64,000 nucleotides of DNA. Source: Ficedula albicollis. Lineage: Eukaryota; Chordata; Aves; Passeriformes; Muscicapidae. The notes below the pieces were generated by a model. That model had not been told where the DNA came from, made no database searches, and saw nothing but the letters and a program-made list of their open reading frames with translations. Below, in pieces: positions 32,520 to 47,719 of this stretch. The stretch is from assembly GCF_000247815.1 (NCBI RefSeq), contig NC_021673.1:48854069-48918068 (forward strand). The letters run 5' to 3'. How positions within the stretch are numbered: position 1 is the stretch's first letter; every line of letters starts with the position of its first letter. The position numbers and the translations under genes are program-made.

Positions 32520-35500
32520 ACGTTTTTTGCTGGGCAATGCACCCAATATTATTCCTGCCACAGTCCCCGCCCAGCAAAACCAAATGAAATTCAGAGCTTA
32601 ATGAAGGACAAAAGACAGTGCCTTCCTGATTCGCAGGATGTTTCTTTCATGACTTGTTCTTGTGATAGAGTTATCATTGTGCCTTGAACAATGACTAGCT
32701 TAAATCCAAAGGGAATCTGCAAGTTTGTGTCGTCTTATCTAAAAGTATCTATCGAGAATAAGAGAACGCAGACAGAGCAAAACTCCTTCCCCATTTCTTT
32801 CTAATCTATTGCAAACGTGGCGAGAAGCCTCGAGTGTTTATCTTTGAAAGAATCAGCTCTTTCAGAACCAGATAGTGTCAAGATTGATTGATGTGAATGC
32901 AGTTTAGTGTCCTTGCCAACTTTTAGCATATTTGGCTGCCTGTCTCAAACAGTCCCTGTGAAGGCTATGTGCTGATATCCTTTCTCACAGCGGGCAGCCC
33001 CCACTCTCCAGCTAGTCATAATCACACTAGAGAGGGTTGGACTCAAAAATGGCAGTGCAGGTGGCAGATCCTCATGCATAGTGTACAAACGGCAGACTCA
33101 GATACAAAGACCTCGCAAGAGCTTCACCAGCAGCCATTAGAAACCTGCAAACTGTGATTGGTATGATGGATCATTATGTATTGAAGTTCTCTAAAATACA
33201 TGGAGACCACTGTTGGTACTCTTTTAACTGGCCTTTCTAAAATCTTACTATCCTATGCTAGTAGGAATAACAATGACAAGCAGTGAAATGCAATGTAAAA
33301 AGCTGCAGGTGAAAAAAATAAATAGTAGGAGTGCCAACTTGGTTTGGTGAAAACCAGTCTTCACATCCTTGTGCAGGATGGAGGTGACAATGCATGTAAC
33401 AACTGCTTGCTTGATTAGGGCAATTAATACCTGGAAAATCTAATGGTCTAAGAGGTGAACATGTGTGGGAAGCCTCGTGACTTTGCCAAGGCAATGCCAC
33501 ATGTCAGGCAGATCAAAGGAATTGGCATGTCCAAAGTAGGTACCTCACACTCAGAAGCCTGAGACAGTAGCCCATGGAACACCACCGTGCAGTCAGCCCT
33601 AAGTGTCAGTCCTAAGAGTGGAATGAGTTCTCATCCAGTTTGCAATGGCAATACTGGAGGAGCAGCAGTTGTCTTCCCAAAGGTGTTAGATTGCCACAGT
33701 TTGCACGTGTGCATGCACAGTCAGAAACAGTCAGAGTCATCAACAGGCACTTTTGGGATGGGCTTTAGTCAGCTGGAGTCATTCATCCAACCATTTCTCA
33801 AAGTTTGACCCCACTAAGCATCCTGTCTTCCTTCTGTCCTGTCTTAGGAATCATGCTGGTGGATTACCAGCATTCCCTGGTGTCACTTGGTAGGTATCAG
33901 GATAGGGATGCCAAGCACCTTGCAGTGTCAGGTGACAAGAACATCTCCTGAGTCATGGGAGGAGCACTCCACGTCCCATAATTGCAAGAGCACAGGTTAA
34001 AGGAGACACGCTCCATGACTAACACAGGAAGAATGTGGCTCATTTACGGCTTGCAAGAATGTGTGTGTATGACATGGCTATATGTGATGTGAAATCTGAA
34101 TTAATCAACTGCATGCTTCAGGACACTTGGGAGAGGGATTAAAACCCGATTTCAGGATACCTAGTGAGATTACTTTTTAAGCAGGAGGTGCTGGAGCCAT
34201 GCTTGTACCACAGCAAAGTCTGACAGTCCATCAAAGGAAATTTAGACATCCCATAATACCCAGAAGGGTGTTTGCATAGAAATGACAGCCAACCAATATG
34301 TGCTATGGTGTTTCTGTGCTGAGTCTTGGTGGTGAGAACATACCAGGTGAGAAGGAATAAATGGCCTGCAGCGTGTGGGGAACTGACATCATGCAAAAGC
34401 TTGGTAACGTGGCGAGAGCTATTTTTCCTTGTCTCTCCAAACTTTGGAAAAGTCTCTCCAAAATACATGTTATTTGGCAAGAACAAGATTTGTAGCTGTG
34501 AATGGGACCTCAGCCAAAACTTCATACACAGTAAAAAGAGTACTCTAACATCTTATGTACATTAAGTCCTTATTTAGGCAGCAAACTCCTCACCCCAGGC
34601 TATGCAAGCTTTATTCCTGTCCAACAGAACTTCATAGTTCCTGTGTTTCCAATTATTAGAGTACATATTACTTGGCATAAGCAAGGACTAGGATCTAGCC
34701 TTAAAACAGTAACCACTTCAGAGAGGTGGGGTTTGTTTTGGGAGAACTCTGGTTTTTTGCAGTGTGTATAACATCTGGCAGCAATTCACCAACACTGGCA
34801 TGGTGGCTCTAATCACCATGTTCTTGACTGCACCTGTGTCAATGCATAGCTATCTTCCTAATCATGGTAGTTGGATTTGTGAGATAAGCTAGAAACAGAC
34901 TTTGGTCTCCACTTAATGGGCCACCTTGCTGACTCTTTATGTTTTTGAGCCTTTTCTGCCCCATCTGTGGCTCGGGTATTCTCATTTCTCCTCCCTAGGT
35001 CTCTACAAAATTCATCTTGTCGTTTTTGGAATGTCTCTCTGACCTGTGTAGCCTGTTTTGAATCTTGATCCTACCCAGCCAAGACCTTTGCAGACTTTCT
35101 GACTCCACCCACAAGCTTTTTAAGTATATGCTCTTCCACACCCTCTGTCATTAATCAGCTGTTTCTGTCCCATCCTTCAAGTCAGTCATCCCATCAAAGA
35201 AAAAAGTGAGTTTGGTACAGCCATGCTGGTGGGATTTTTTGAACACCTAATTACCTTCCAAGAACTTAAAATCCTGATTTGTGCCAGGGTGTTTCCAGGG
35301 ATCAAAGCTAGGTTTAATGGGTCCTTCAGTTTGGTTTTAATTAGCTTAGTGCTGTTCAATTCCAGGTGCTCAGGGGCTTGCTTCGTTCATTATTGCTCAG
35401 ATGCTCTGCTGCCCATCCCTCAAATGGTGCTGACCTGAGTTCACCTATCTCCTCCAAGCAGCCATCCTACAGGACCTGTTCCTAGAGGAAGACCTCTATA

Positions 35501-38500
35501 CTGTCCGGCTGTTCTTCCTCCTTCATGCTTTCATTTCAACAAACCTGGCTCTCAGATGGAGAATAACAGTAGTCAATTCCACATACAGTGCAAGTCCTCT
35601 TGCTGGTCTAAGTCAGCAGAGAAGCCTTCAGAATCATTCTGGGCATTTTCCTTTGTCTTCATGGGAATTGCAACAAACCTTCATTGAAGGTGTTGTAATA
35701 ACTAGGCAACTTGTGCTGCTTGTCAGGGAGGCTCCTCAGAAAAGTTCAAAGTCTGCTGGGAGTGGTTGAAGCAATTAAACCATTTTAATTGTTGGTGCAG
35801 GACTTGAAATGTGAGAGACAGATTTTCTCAGGAGAGCAGTGCAGAGATGCTAATTTACAAAATGTGCTATGTTTTGTGTGAAAAGTCTTAATCAAAACAT
35901 TTTTAGTTTCATAAGCCAATGACCTGATCCTCAACAGAGCTCTGGTTTTATACTGGGGCTCTATCCTCTGCAGATCTCCTGTGAGAATTTGGAACTAAGG
36001 GAAAGCTGACTCTACTTTGTGTTTTATTTTTTCTTCTTAGCAAACAGAATTTTATACATGATTGGGAAAAGACAGGAAACAAACATGACACAAGTAAACC
36101 ACACAGAGATCTGACTGACCCCTTCTTTTATCTGAGAAAATTAGGAGAACTAAAAGTCCAGGTTTTGCCTATCTGAATAATTTTAGGGTCTGAAACACAA
36201 CTGTTCAAGGAGTAGAGACTAACCTCTAATGTTTTTATAACAAAAAAAAAAAATCCCCACGAAACCCAAGAAACAAACCAAAAGCAAGCCCCCCAAACAG
36301 TGAAAGTAATATATAAATCTGGTCAGAATTGCAGTGGCTGCTACAGTAACTTCAGAATCACTGAGTTAAAAAGCTCTATGCATGCGTTAACTAATGGTCA
36401 TGAAACTCTTTGAAAAGTAAAAGGTAAATATGAAATTGATTTTTTACACATTTCTTTAAAATTTGTTAACAAGAAAATTAATTATGGTAACCTAGTAACT
36501 ACAAGTGAAGGATAAAATTACAGATTATGGAAAATAGTAATTTATTCAGTTGAGAGGCTGGCAGTCCAACTGCTGATGACCAAAGTGCTGTGTGAAGTGT
36601 TGAAAGCTATACTGAACAACTCTTTCCAGCATATTGGTTTATTTTTCCTCTTTTCCTGCTTGGTTGTCAAGGTGCCTAAAATCTCATTGCCTGTATCTTT
36701 TCCACAAAAATCCACTTGATGCTTTCCTTTGGTGGAACTGCAGAAAGCTTGCCCTGGGTGAGAGCTTAGGCAGCTGGCTCACAAGTCACCAATTCTGACT
36801 CTCCCCCATGCCAGATTCACACAGCAGTAATTTTTGTGGGCATTTTTACTGGAAGCTTGATGGACTAGGCCTTGAAGAAAACATTAGCTGGGTCACAGCT
36901 CCACCACATCCTGTGTTTCTCATCTGGGAAGTTCAGGAGATGCCACCACTGGAGGCCTGGAGTAGGCAAGCTTCTTGTAAGTGTGACCTCGATGAGTCTG
37001 CTTGGGGTCAAGGAAGGACTAGATTTTTTAGGTTTTTTCTATCCTTGTGACCCAAGGGGTATCTGAGTCACCTCAGATGTGGGGCATGAGAACCAACCCT
37101 GCTGTCTATGAAAACTGGAAAATGTATCCCATGCTTTGCTAGAAAAGGTCTTCTCTAGCTTGGGTTCTTCTTGTTTCCCTCCAGGATGAGCTGTCCTACT
37201 GTGTACTGGGTGGCCTACTAGTTGAGATCTCCTGTGGAAGGGAGAGGTCTGGGTTTCAGACTCAACCCCAAGTCAAGTGAAGCCTTAATCAAGGTATGAG
37301 GATGACTCACTTCTGCTCACCCTTCTGACTGTATTTCCCTGTAGGATGTGACACCCGTAACCTGGCAACACAGCACTGGTGACATCACTTCTTTCGCAAC
37401 AAGTTTGGCAGCTATATAGAATGCTTTACAGGAGAAAGAGCTCACATCATAGATATTGGATTCCAAAGGAAAAACTCATGTGATTGTGCGCTCTGCTACT
37501 CCGTCCCTCATCTGTTCCCCATGTGTTTCATTAGAGAGTGGGTTATTTTCAAGCGAAGTTGATAAAGGTTAAATGTCTCAAAAATACAAAGTTTCTAAAA
37601 GAGCCACAAGTATTGACAGCCATGTATAACAAAGATATCCAGATTAGTGACCCCACTGAGAGACTAATGGAGACTCAGTTTTATTATAAAAGACCAGAAA
37701 ATTGAAAGAGGAAAAAGCCACCAAGAATCAAACTTTGTAAGTCCCACTGCTCATGAAATTGCAAACTCCTAGTTGTTATTAACTTGTCTTCATAAAAACA
37801 CTGCCTGACTTCTCTCTCGGGCATCTGTTACAAGTGTTACTGAAGATGTCCTTGCAGAAAGAAAACAATTGTTTTAATAGCTCCCTTAAGTAGGAATATA
37901 GGCACTGCAGTTAATCAGCTGTCTTTTTGAGCCCTTGCCTGTAAAGAGCCCAGTGCAGCAGGTCTGAAAACATAGGCTCTGAAAGTGTGATTGCCAAGCC
38001 CCCAGAGGCTGTGTGAGAGCTGGAAAAGGCACTGATATCACATGGTGGGCTGGTAGGAACTGCAGTTGCTGCCTGAAGACTGATTACAAACTCTGTGTTT
38101 TTCTTTTGAGTAACATCTTCTAGCTCCTTCTATCCCTCATCATAAAACCCAGTTTATTTGTTTAGAGCCTCTGTAGTGTAGATGAGAGATGTTAAAACCG
38201 TAAAAATAGATTAATAGATTCTTTTAAGACCATCTTAAAATACTAAGAAGTTAGCCTTTAAAATCTATTGGCCTGCAGGCTGATTTTTTGCATTAACTAT
38301 ATCAAACGACACTGTTCACCAGTACCTGCTCCCACTCCATTGGGTTTGAGCACTCCCAGATCATGCTTAAACATTGCATTTATAGGCCTGAAGTACTGCA
38401 GAACCTCCTTCAGATGGAAGAGGTTTGGTTTTGTTCTTTCCTCTTTGAAGAATTCCTGCATGGAAGAGCCGTTAGAGACCTCCAGAGCTGGCAAGCAGGT

Positions 38501-38844
38501 GATACAACCCTTCTCCTTTGTTTCTCATAGTGGCCAGCTGCTTGCCCTGGTGCCACATGCTGTCCAGAAACCTCTTTCAGGGGGACAGCATGTGAGATGT
38601 ACAGTTGAGGAGGGCTGTAGACAGTGGCAAAGCAAGTCCAAGATCAACAAACAGCCTCTGGGCAATGATAAAACCATTGTTCTCTAATTCCCTGCTTTGT
38701 AACACTGTCCAGTGAAACACAAAAAGACTCTACATGAAGTGGGATGGCTCCTCCCAAAGCCTTTGGAGGGTGTCCCCCTACACCTCTCACTGCTGGAGCC
38801 TGCCTGGCCCTGTGAGATCCTCCCCAGATTCACACCCTCAGAGC
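32520..38844. other. Intergenic DNA without recognisable genes
   Basis: About 6.3 kb of largely unique sequence. Open stretches stay under 140 codons and look random. An A/C-rich tract lies near 36241-36298. No transposon, RNA gene or exon with splice signals was recognised. Confidence 0.5.
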
Positions 38845-39557
38845 ATTGAAACTCAATTTTGCTGTCACTGGGAGGTTTCTAAGCCAGCCCTGGGCAGCAG
38901 CCAGCTGCTCAGTAGGCAGCAAGCTGCAGATCCTGAGGAATAAGCCACCCACAGTGTCTCAGAGCCCTCTAAACCCCTGTAGGGGATGAGGGAGATTCAG
39001 GAATCCTGGATTCACGGCTCTGTGACAGGACAGGTGCCAAGCAGACCAGGGAGGGTACCTGCCAGCCAATGATCACCAGGAGACCATGATCAATCCATTC
39101 TCTTCTTGAATAAATTTACATACACTGAGCTGAAGATATATTGAAACTCAATTTTGCTGTCACTAGGAGGTTTCTAAGCCAGCCCTGGGCAGCAGCCGCA
39201 TTGAAACTCAATTTTGCTGTCACTGGGAGGTTTCTAAGCCAGCCCTGGGCAGCAGCCAGCTGCTCAGTAGGCAGCAAGCTGCAGATCCTGAGGAATAAGC
39301 CACCCACAGTGCCTCAGAGCCCTCTGAACCCCTGTAGGGGATGGGGGAGATTCAGGAATCCTGGATTCACGGCTCTTCTCAGAGCCCTCTAAACCCCTGT
39401 AGGGGATGAGGGAGATTCAGGAATCCTGGATTCACGGCTCTGTGACAGGACAGGTGCCAAGCAGACCAGGGAGGGTACCTGCCAGCCAATGATCACCAGG
39501 AGACCATGATCAATCCATTCTCTTCTTGAATAAATTTACATACACTGAGCTGAAGAT
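38845..39557. repeat. Local array of nested tandem duplications, unit about 293 bp
   Basis: A full unit runs from ATTGAAACTCAATTTTGCTG (38845) to ACTGAGCTGAAGAT (39137). A 60-bp partial copy of its start follows at 39140-39199, then a longer copy at 39200-39376 ending at CACGGCTCT, then a copy of the unit's second part at 39377-39557 beginning TCTCAGAGCCCTCTAAACCC. The copies differ by only a few substitutions (for example CACTAGGAGG versus CACTGGGAGG). The unit itself is unrecognised. Confidence 0.93.
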
Positions 39558-41430
39558 TGGATCAAAGATAAAATCTAGTATCTAACTGGGTTTCACGATA
39601 TTTTCTGTTGCCTACACTGGCTGTCAATAATTTTGCCATTGTTTTTTCAATTATTTACTGACTGAACCTCATTTTTAGCTTTCTAAAATTAATGGATTGC
39701 CTAACACTGATATCAGACCAGTTAATTAATCTTTTTTTCGCTTGTTTTCTGTTTAACTTTTCAAGATATTAAAGAACCCTGTACCTTTTCAGATTTTTTA
39801 GTGCTTTTCTGAAATGTGCCAGGCTGACTCAGATCTCAGCAAGCTTCCTATAACTGTCAACAACAACAAAAATACAGGAAGGGGGCTAATGGGATCATAA
39901 TCCCCTCATTCTCCCTCTCCATGCCCCTCCCTCCCATTTTCACATTAGCATGAGGTCATACTCAGGTGATGGGACACTTGTTGCATCCCTCTGAGCTCTG
40001 CTTCCTCAGCTGCATCCAGTCTCACAGATTATTTGGGTGCTGCAGATTCAAGAAATGCTGAGTAGTTGCTGTCAACAGAAAGTGCTGGACAAAAGGGCAT
40101 CTGTTTTCTTTCTGCAGATGCTCCTGCCTTTTTTTCTGAAACACAGAAAACCTAGTGCTGCCTGCAACCTAGATGATACCTCAGATGCATTTTGGGGCTT
40201 TTCAGCTTCAAAACCTAGTAAATAAGTCTGGATCAAAGCCAAACAATTTGCTGTAGAAAGCAAAAGAGTGTGTTCTCCATTGAGATAACAGCTTGTGGAG
40301 CTATTACTGTAATAATACTGCCTCAAAAAGAATACTCATTTCAATGGTTAATTGTTTCTAGTTCTGTGCTGGTATCGTCCCAGCAGGAATAGGCCCAGCA
40401 TGACTTCTGCTGCATTGGCCGCTGCTATTGCAGCACACAGAGCCCTCTCCAGCAGACATGGAAGCATTTAATCACTTAAGTGAGAGCTTTCTCCGGTCCA
40501 GCAGCCAGCAAAGAGCCAATGCTTTAATGCAGCCAGTGCCCTAATGCAGCCAGTACCATTCCTGTAGTGATAATTTGCTAACTCCACAGCTCAGGAGAAC
40601 AGAAGGGAAATGTGTGATGCACAGCAGAGCCAGCGTTAAAGCACCCGTGCCCCTGTGCAGTTTGAAAGCCTGCTAAAGCCTGATGCGGCCTGCACTCCCT
40701 TAAGCACATCACATTCTCCTTTGCCAAGAAGCTGAATAAATTTAACTTTTCATTTTGGAAGGACCCAAATAATTTCAATTAGCTTGCCATGAAAATACAG
40801 CTTCTACTGCAATCAGTTTTATTTTCATTAGAAGGCCAACCAAGAGTCTTGATGTTGAAAATACACATTTACCATATTCTGTGCAGCTAAAAGAAATAAA
40901 GAGAGACTGTCAGAACAAGGCAGCACCAGGGTGTATAGCTGGCATCTGCAATCATATGTTTGCTCTTTCTTTCAATTCCCCCCTTCCTTTCAATTACACC
41001 CACCGATTATATTTCAATTCATTGACATTGCAGTGACTCCTGTGTGGGCACAGTCAAGTAAGCTTCAAATGAGCTAATTTGGCTACAGATAGCATTACAG
41101 ACAGTGCAGCATGGGACTGGATGCAGTAGAAACTGGATAAATATTTGTGGCTTCACCAAAATGGGCCGTGGTGGGCTGCTGTGGCTCTCAGGGCACAAAC
41201 AAACTATGTTAAAGCCAGCTGAGGCACACGGGCAATACACGATTTAGGTGCAGAATGAGGTTACTCTCAGAGAAGGGTTAGGCATGCTGTAGACCACCAC
41301 CCTGGCTGAGGCAGATCTAGTATCCAGACCTAACATGTCCAAAAGCATCATCCTGTGGGGAATTTCAGTTCGTTCAGCTGTTCAGTACTTTCACAATTAC
41401 TTGAGACATTAAAAAAAAAAAAAAATTGAA
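39558..41430. other. Intergenic DNA upstream of EEPD1
   Basis: About 1.9 kb of AT-rich sequence with no recognised gene. A small 20-bp direct repeat (TAATGCAGCCAGT) lies at about 40526-40558. An A tract at about 41410-41425 precedes the rise in CpG density that marks the EEPD1 5' region. Confidence 0.5.
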
Positions 41431-43146
<1,716 letters not shown>

Positions 43147-44000
43147 ATGGGGGGCAGCCTGGGCTGCCACCGCTCCATCCCCCGCGACCCCGCCGACCTG
43201 TGCCACAGCCGCAAGTTCAGCGCGGCGTGCAACTTCAGCAACATCCTCATCAACCAGGAGAGGCTCAACATCAACACGGCCACGGAGGAGGAGCTGATGA
43301 CCCTGCCCGGGGTCACCCGAGGAGTGGCCCAGAACATCGTGGAGTACCGCGAGTACATCGGTGGCTTCAAGAAAGTGGAGGACCTAGCGCTGGTGAGCGG
43401 GGTGGGGGCGGCCAAGCTGGAGCAGGTGAAGTTCGAGATCTGCGTGAGCAGCAAGGGCAGCTCGGCGCAGCACTCGCCCAGCTCCCTCCGGAAGGACCCG
43501 GCTTCTGAGTACTACCTGTCCTCCACTAAGATCAACATCAACACTGCCACCCCGGCACAGCTCATGAGCATCCGTGGCATCACTGAGAAGATCGCCAATA
43601 GCATCGTGGACTACCGTAAAGAGCATGGGCCCTTCAAAAGTATCGAGGACCTGGTGAGGATGGACTGCATCAATTCCTCCTTTCTGGACAAAATCAGGCA
43701 GCAGATTTTTGCAGAGCGCTCCAGGCCCCCTTCAACAAACACCAACGGTGGCCTCAACTTCATGGCCAAGCCTCACCCCAGCCCCACTTCCCTAAGCCTC
43801 CAGAGTGAGGACTTGGACTTCCCTCCCGGAGGTCCAACCCAGATCATATCTACTCGTCCCTCTGTGGAGATGTTTGGGGGCGTGAGAGATGGCAGACCCG
43901 TCTTAAGGGTGGCTACGTGGAACCTGCAAAGCTGCTCCGTCGAGAAGGCCAACAACCCAGGCGTGCGGGAGGTGGTGTGCATGACGCTGCTGGAGAACAG
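43147..44000 (+). CDS. EEPD1: EEPD1 first coding exon: endonuclease/exonuclease/phosphatase family domain-containing protein 1, N-terminal half
   Basis: The exon encodes 284 full codons plus two bases. It starts MGGSLGC, matching the family's N-terminal lipidation signal (Gly2 for myristoylation, Cys7 for palmitoylation; the human protein is known to be membrane anchored). Two HhH/ComEA-type repeats follow, each opening with INTAT: about residues 38-82 (NINTATEEELMTLPGV) and 128-172 (ININTATPAQLMSIRGI). A Ser/Pro-rich linker (about 192-246) leads to RVATWNLQSCS (about 254-264), the first strand of the EEP nuclease domain. The exon ends CAG|GTAAGA in phase 2; AG plus the next exon's first base fits a Ser codon, as in vertebrate orthologues I recall. 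Human EEPD1 is linked to replication-fork repair and, as an LXR-responsive gene, to macrophage cholesterol efflux; those roles are from the literature, not this sequence. The remaining EEP-domain exons are not in view. Confidence 0.97.
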
Positions 44001-44009
44001 GTAAGAGGC
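43995..44009 (+). promoter_or_regulatory. EEPD1: EEPD1 splice donor, phase 2
   Basis: GAACAG|GTAAGAGGC: the junction at 44000/44001 matches the consensus MAG|GTRAG. Without splicing the frame reads AGG and then hits TAA at once (44002-44004), so the donor must be used to make the nuclease. Confidence 0.93.
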
Positions 44010-45267
44010 AGTACCTGACCTGCAGGCCCAGCTCAACACAGGACTGTGGGCTCATGCCTTTGAGGTTTCTGTGCTGTAGGGTCGTGGGACTGGTGGGACT
44101 CACTCCTTCCCAGGATTACTGAACGTTTCCCACTTCTTGCATGAAACCCTGTATGAGTCGTAATGCTGGGGCTATAGTGACTGTCCCTTGATAAAGCTGC
44201 TACAACCCTCGACGGGCAGTGGAGCTCCTGAGGAGATGTATGTGCGTACACACGGCTGTGCAGGGGAGACTGGGCTGTTAATGGTTGGTAAAGGTTTATT
44301 TCTCCATTAAGAACCTTTTGAACATATCATGGAGAGGTCCTTTACTGCTGGAAGCTGGGGGATAGTAGCAGGGGAGGGGCTGTTTAACAGGTATGGAATG
44401 CCAGCTCGTCCTGCAAGGGTGACACAGCTTGTTAATAAGTGGTCATGGGTCATCTTCTGAGCTGGAGGGACTGCTCATCCTCGGGGGTGTGGGACATGGA
44501 GCACCTGCCTGTGGAGGCTGTGCTGTCCTTGTGCCAGGCTTTGTGCCCTGACTGCACTGAGCAAGGTCACTTGATGACAACAGGATGGTGCTTCAGGTGT
44601 TGACGTAAAGCTGAGAGTTTGTGTTTTGTTTTTTGCTTGTAATTGGGCAAGAGTGCTGGGAATGTCTGTCTTACTAAACTTTCTGCTGGACACAGAATGT
44701 AGATTGCAATAAGCATTTTGAAATAACTCTAGCCCTTCCCTTCTCATGTGTCAAATCTGTCCCAGATGATCTGGGATTTAGTTTACAGCAGAGGTAAAGT
44801 AACCTTTCTCTCTGGCTGCCATTCAGACTTCCAGCAGGAAATGAATAGGGGCAGGGAACTCTTGGGCTTCTGTGAAAGTGATATGGTGGGGAGGGGAAGT
44901 GCTGATGAAGTGTTATCTCTGTAGTTTTCCAGTAATAGGCTGAAAACCAGCTCTTGTCGGTGCAGTTGCAGAGATCAGATGTGTGAGCAGGATGGTGACA
45001 GTGATCTGAAATCCTGCGCTGCAATACAGTATTTGTGGCCAGGGATACCTCTGCTGTGCACTGCTTGGGAGCCTGATGCTCCCACATAGGAAACATCTGT
45101 CATTTCACAGCCACCACTATTTGATGCCCAAAATGAAGATAATAAACCAGCAGGATTATTGAGATGTTACACTGATGGCTTCAGTGTAACATCTGTCAGT
45201 ATTCTGCTTCACTAGTTCAGGTATCCTGAGATATCCTGTGCTTCCCGCTTTGTCTCCACTCTCTATT

Positions 45268-45363
45268 GGTTTGTTTTGTTTTGTTTTGTTTTTTAATTTT
45301 TTTTGTTCGCTTTGGGGTTTTTTTGTTTTTGTTTGGGTTTGTTTTTGTTTTTGTTTTTTTTTT
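45268..45363. repeat. T-rich (TTTTG)n-like low-complexity tract
   Basis: Repeated GTTTT units and T runs with isolated G residues; the resulting Phe/Val-rich open frames are spurious. Confidence 0.85.
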
Positions 45364-47719
45364 AAGCATCTGGTTGGCTGGAGTGAAGCTGCTGGGGAAA
45401 AAACCTCAGATTATTACTAGTCTCAGAATAATTCTAACAATCCAGTTTTGGAAGAAAAGTGACTTCCGTGATTTATTTATATTTTTTATATATGTTTATA
45501 AGGGATTTTTTAAGGGCCTCATCTGGTAAAGTGTTAACTGTCACTTCTGCAACTTCAGCACTTTGGGGGAAAAGGCTCCAAACAAGATGGCCCACCTATT
45601 ACAAAAACCAGGGAGATGTAGTGGCTTGTAAATAAAGCTGCCTTAGCCCAAGCTGGCCAATGTGTATGCAGACTGTGGCCCTAGAAGTTTGTTTTATTTT
45701 TGCTCTTAGACTCCATGGTGCTTAGTTCCTGTCTAGTTTAGCCAACAGGCACTTAGTTGTGCTGGATGCTGAGAAATGTCTCCTGAATTCTTTGAAGTTT
45801 CAAAGGAGCCTGATAGAAGTACTTGTTTTTGTTCTGTTTTATTGCACATATCTATGTCATCAACCACACAGGGTGATTGATGCAATTGTTTTCTGTACTT
45901 GATCCAATTTGTGATAACGTGAGAAGCTGGAAAGAAATGAGAGTAATGTGCATCCACAGACAAGCCTGCAAAACTTTCCTGGGAAAATAAACATGGGAAC
46001 AGAAAAAAGCAGCACTATACAGGAAAAAAATATTTATTAGGAAAAGCCATACTCAGTAACTCAGGGGGGAATTTCCTCTTACTTGTGTGAGCATTGCTGG
46101 GGTCGGTGGAGCTTTGCAGCTGTAAAACAGCCTCAGCTGAGGCCAGAAACTGCCTTCATTCTGCTTTTGAGCTCTGTGGTCTCCCACCAGCTCAGGTGGT
46201 GTACCCTGAGAATGGACAGAATGCCTTACAAATTAATCTTTGCCTAGGTAAATCAACTTCAGTAGACAATCGGCTGGAGAAATTCACCTCTTGCTTCTCC
46301 AGGCAAGAATATATCACTTCATGGGGCTCACCAGCACTTCAGCCTCACAGAATCCATGGGTGTGTTTTCAAGGTGCTCTATGGGTGTCCCACATGTGTTT
46401 TGCAAGTCTCCAGCTATGATCCAAGCTGGAGGTGGATCTGAAGGCTGTTTGGCCTGACAGTAGGTGCTCTCCCGAGCTGTGCTAATGGGCACCTTCTTGC
46501 TCTGTTTTAGTGTACATGAACAAGTGTGCTCCTTCACGCTGGTCCCTTATAGTTATGGGTGCTCTCGAGTAGTCCAGGATACTCTCAGGAGCTGGAGTAC
46601 TGTCTTGTTGCAGTACTTACAGCTGGAAGAGCTGCCTCACCTGATTTCCTAAGTCCAGAAATAAAACAGAGCAAGTCAAGAAGATTACTAAAACTGTGTA
46701 AAAAGAGAAGCAAGGAATCTTAGTTTTACATACTGGGGTCTTTTATGCCAGTTAAAAGGCTTGCTTTGGGCCTTGCCTTGGGGTTTGCTTTTTAAAAAAT
46801 TTTTGGTTGGTTGATTGGGATTTTTTATTTTTTTTAATAGCCTGGTCACAGCAAGTAGCTTTAAAACCCCTTGGGCTTGTTCGTTTAGGTGTTAACAACA
46901 GGAAAATGTACTGCTTCTTTCCAGGTGAGGCTAGAAGGCTAAACTCCTTCTGTCTTCCAGCCCTTTGCATTGAGGGAACAGTTGTGCAGGAAGGAAAGAG
47001 GGCCAAACTTTCATTCAAACCAAACAGAAAGCAAGAAAATGTCATATTGTAACCTGCTGAAGGGAGAAGATGAAAAAAAAAAACTGATTCAAAATCTTCA
47101 CACTTGTTCCCAGAAGTGCTAAATTTCTGAAGAGCAGTGAAGGAAATGTACATTAAATCAGTAAGCATGACTACTACTGCTAAGCTATTTTGAAATTCAT
47201 TGCAGTAGTGCAAAAATAATGAAATACAATAAGGACCTCACTCTTTTCTTGTATTACAAGGATTCTATGTTTATCACAGTGTTTGAAGTGAAGGAGCAAG
47301 GTGTTTTCATACAGAGGACTAGAGGGTAATTTTAGAAGAGCTTAACATGATGAACGAGGAGGCGAGCATGACACATAATTGGATTGAAGTATTAAGTCTG
47401 GGGTGAATTTGCTCAAAACTGTGGTGTTTCTTGCAGGTGTTGTTCAGAAAATCTGGGATTTATTGGCAGAAAGTTGAGAGTTGGCCTGGGGATGCAGGCC
47501 ATCCCCTCTATCTGCCCCCATGTCCTCCCCATTCTCAGGGGGAATGAGGGAACCAACTGCTTTTTCTCACCAAAAAAAAAAAAAAGAAAAAAGAAAAATG
47601 TAAAGTAAGAGCAGCATAATCAAAAGGGAAGTTCAGGTCAAAGACAACAGGTGTTTTTGTGGAGAGTAAGTAGCCCAGTGTTTCCTCTGGACAAGGACAG
47701 TGGAAGTACCCCAGGAAAT

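Noticed and set aside
32112..32542. Two minus-strand frames sharing the same peptide
   Set aside because: They are the same non-coding sequence in the two copies of the 233-bp duplication, not paralogous genes.
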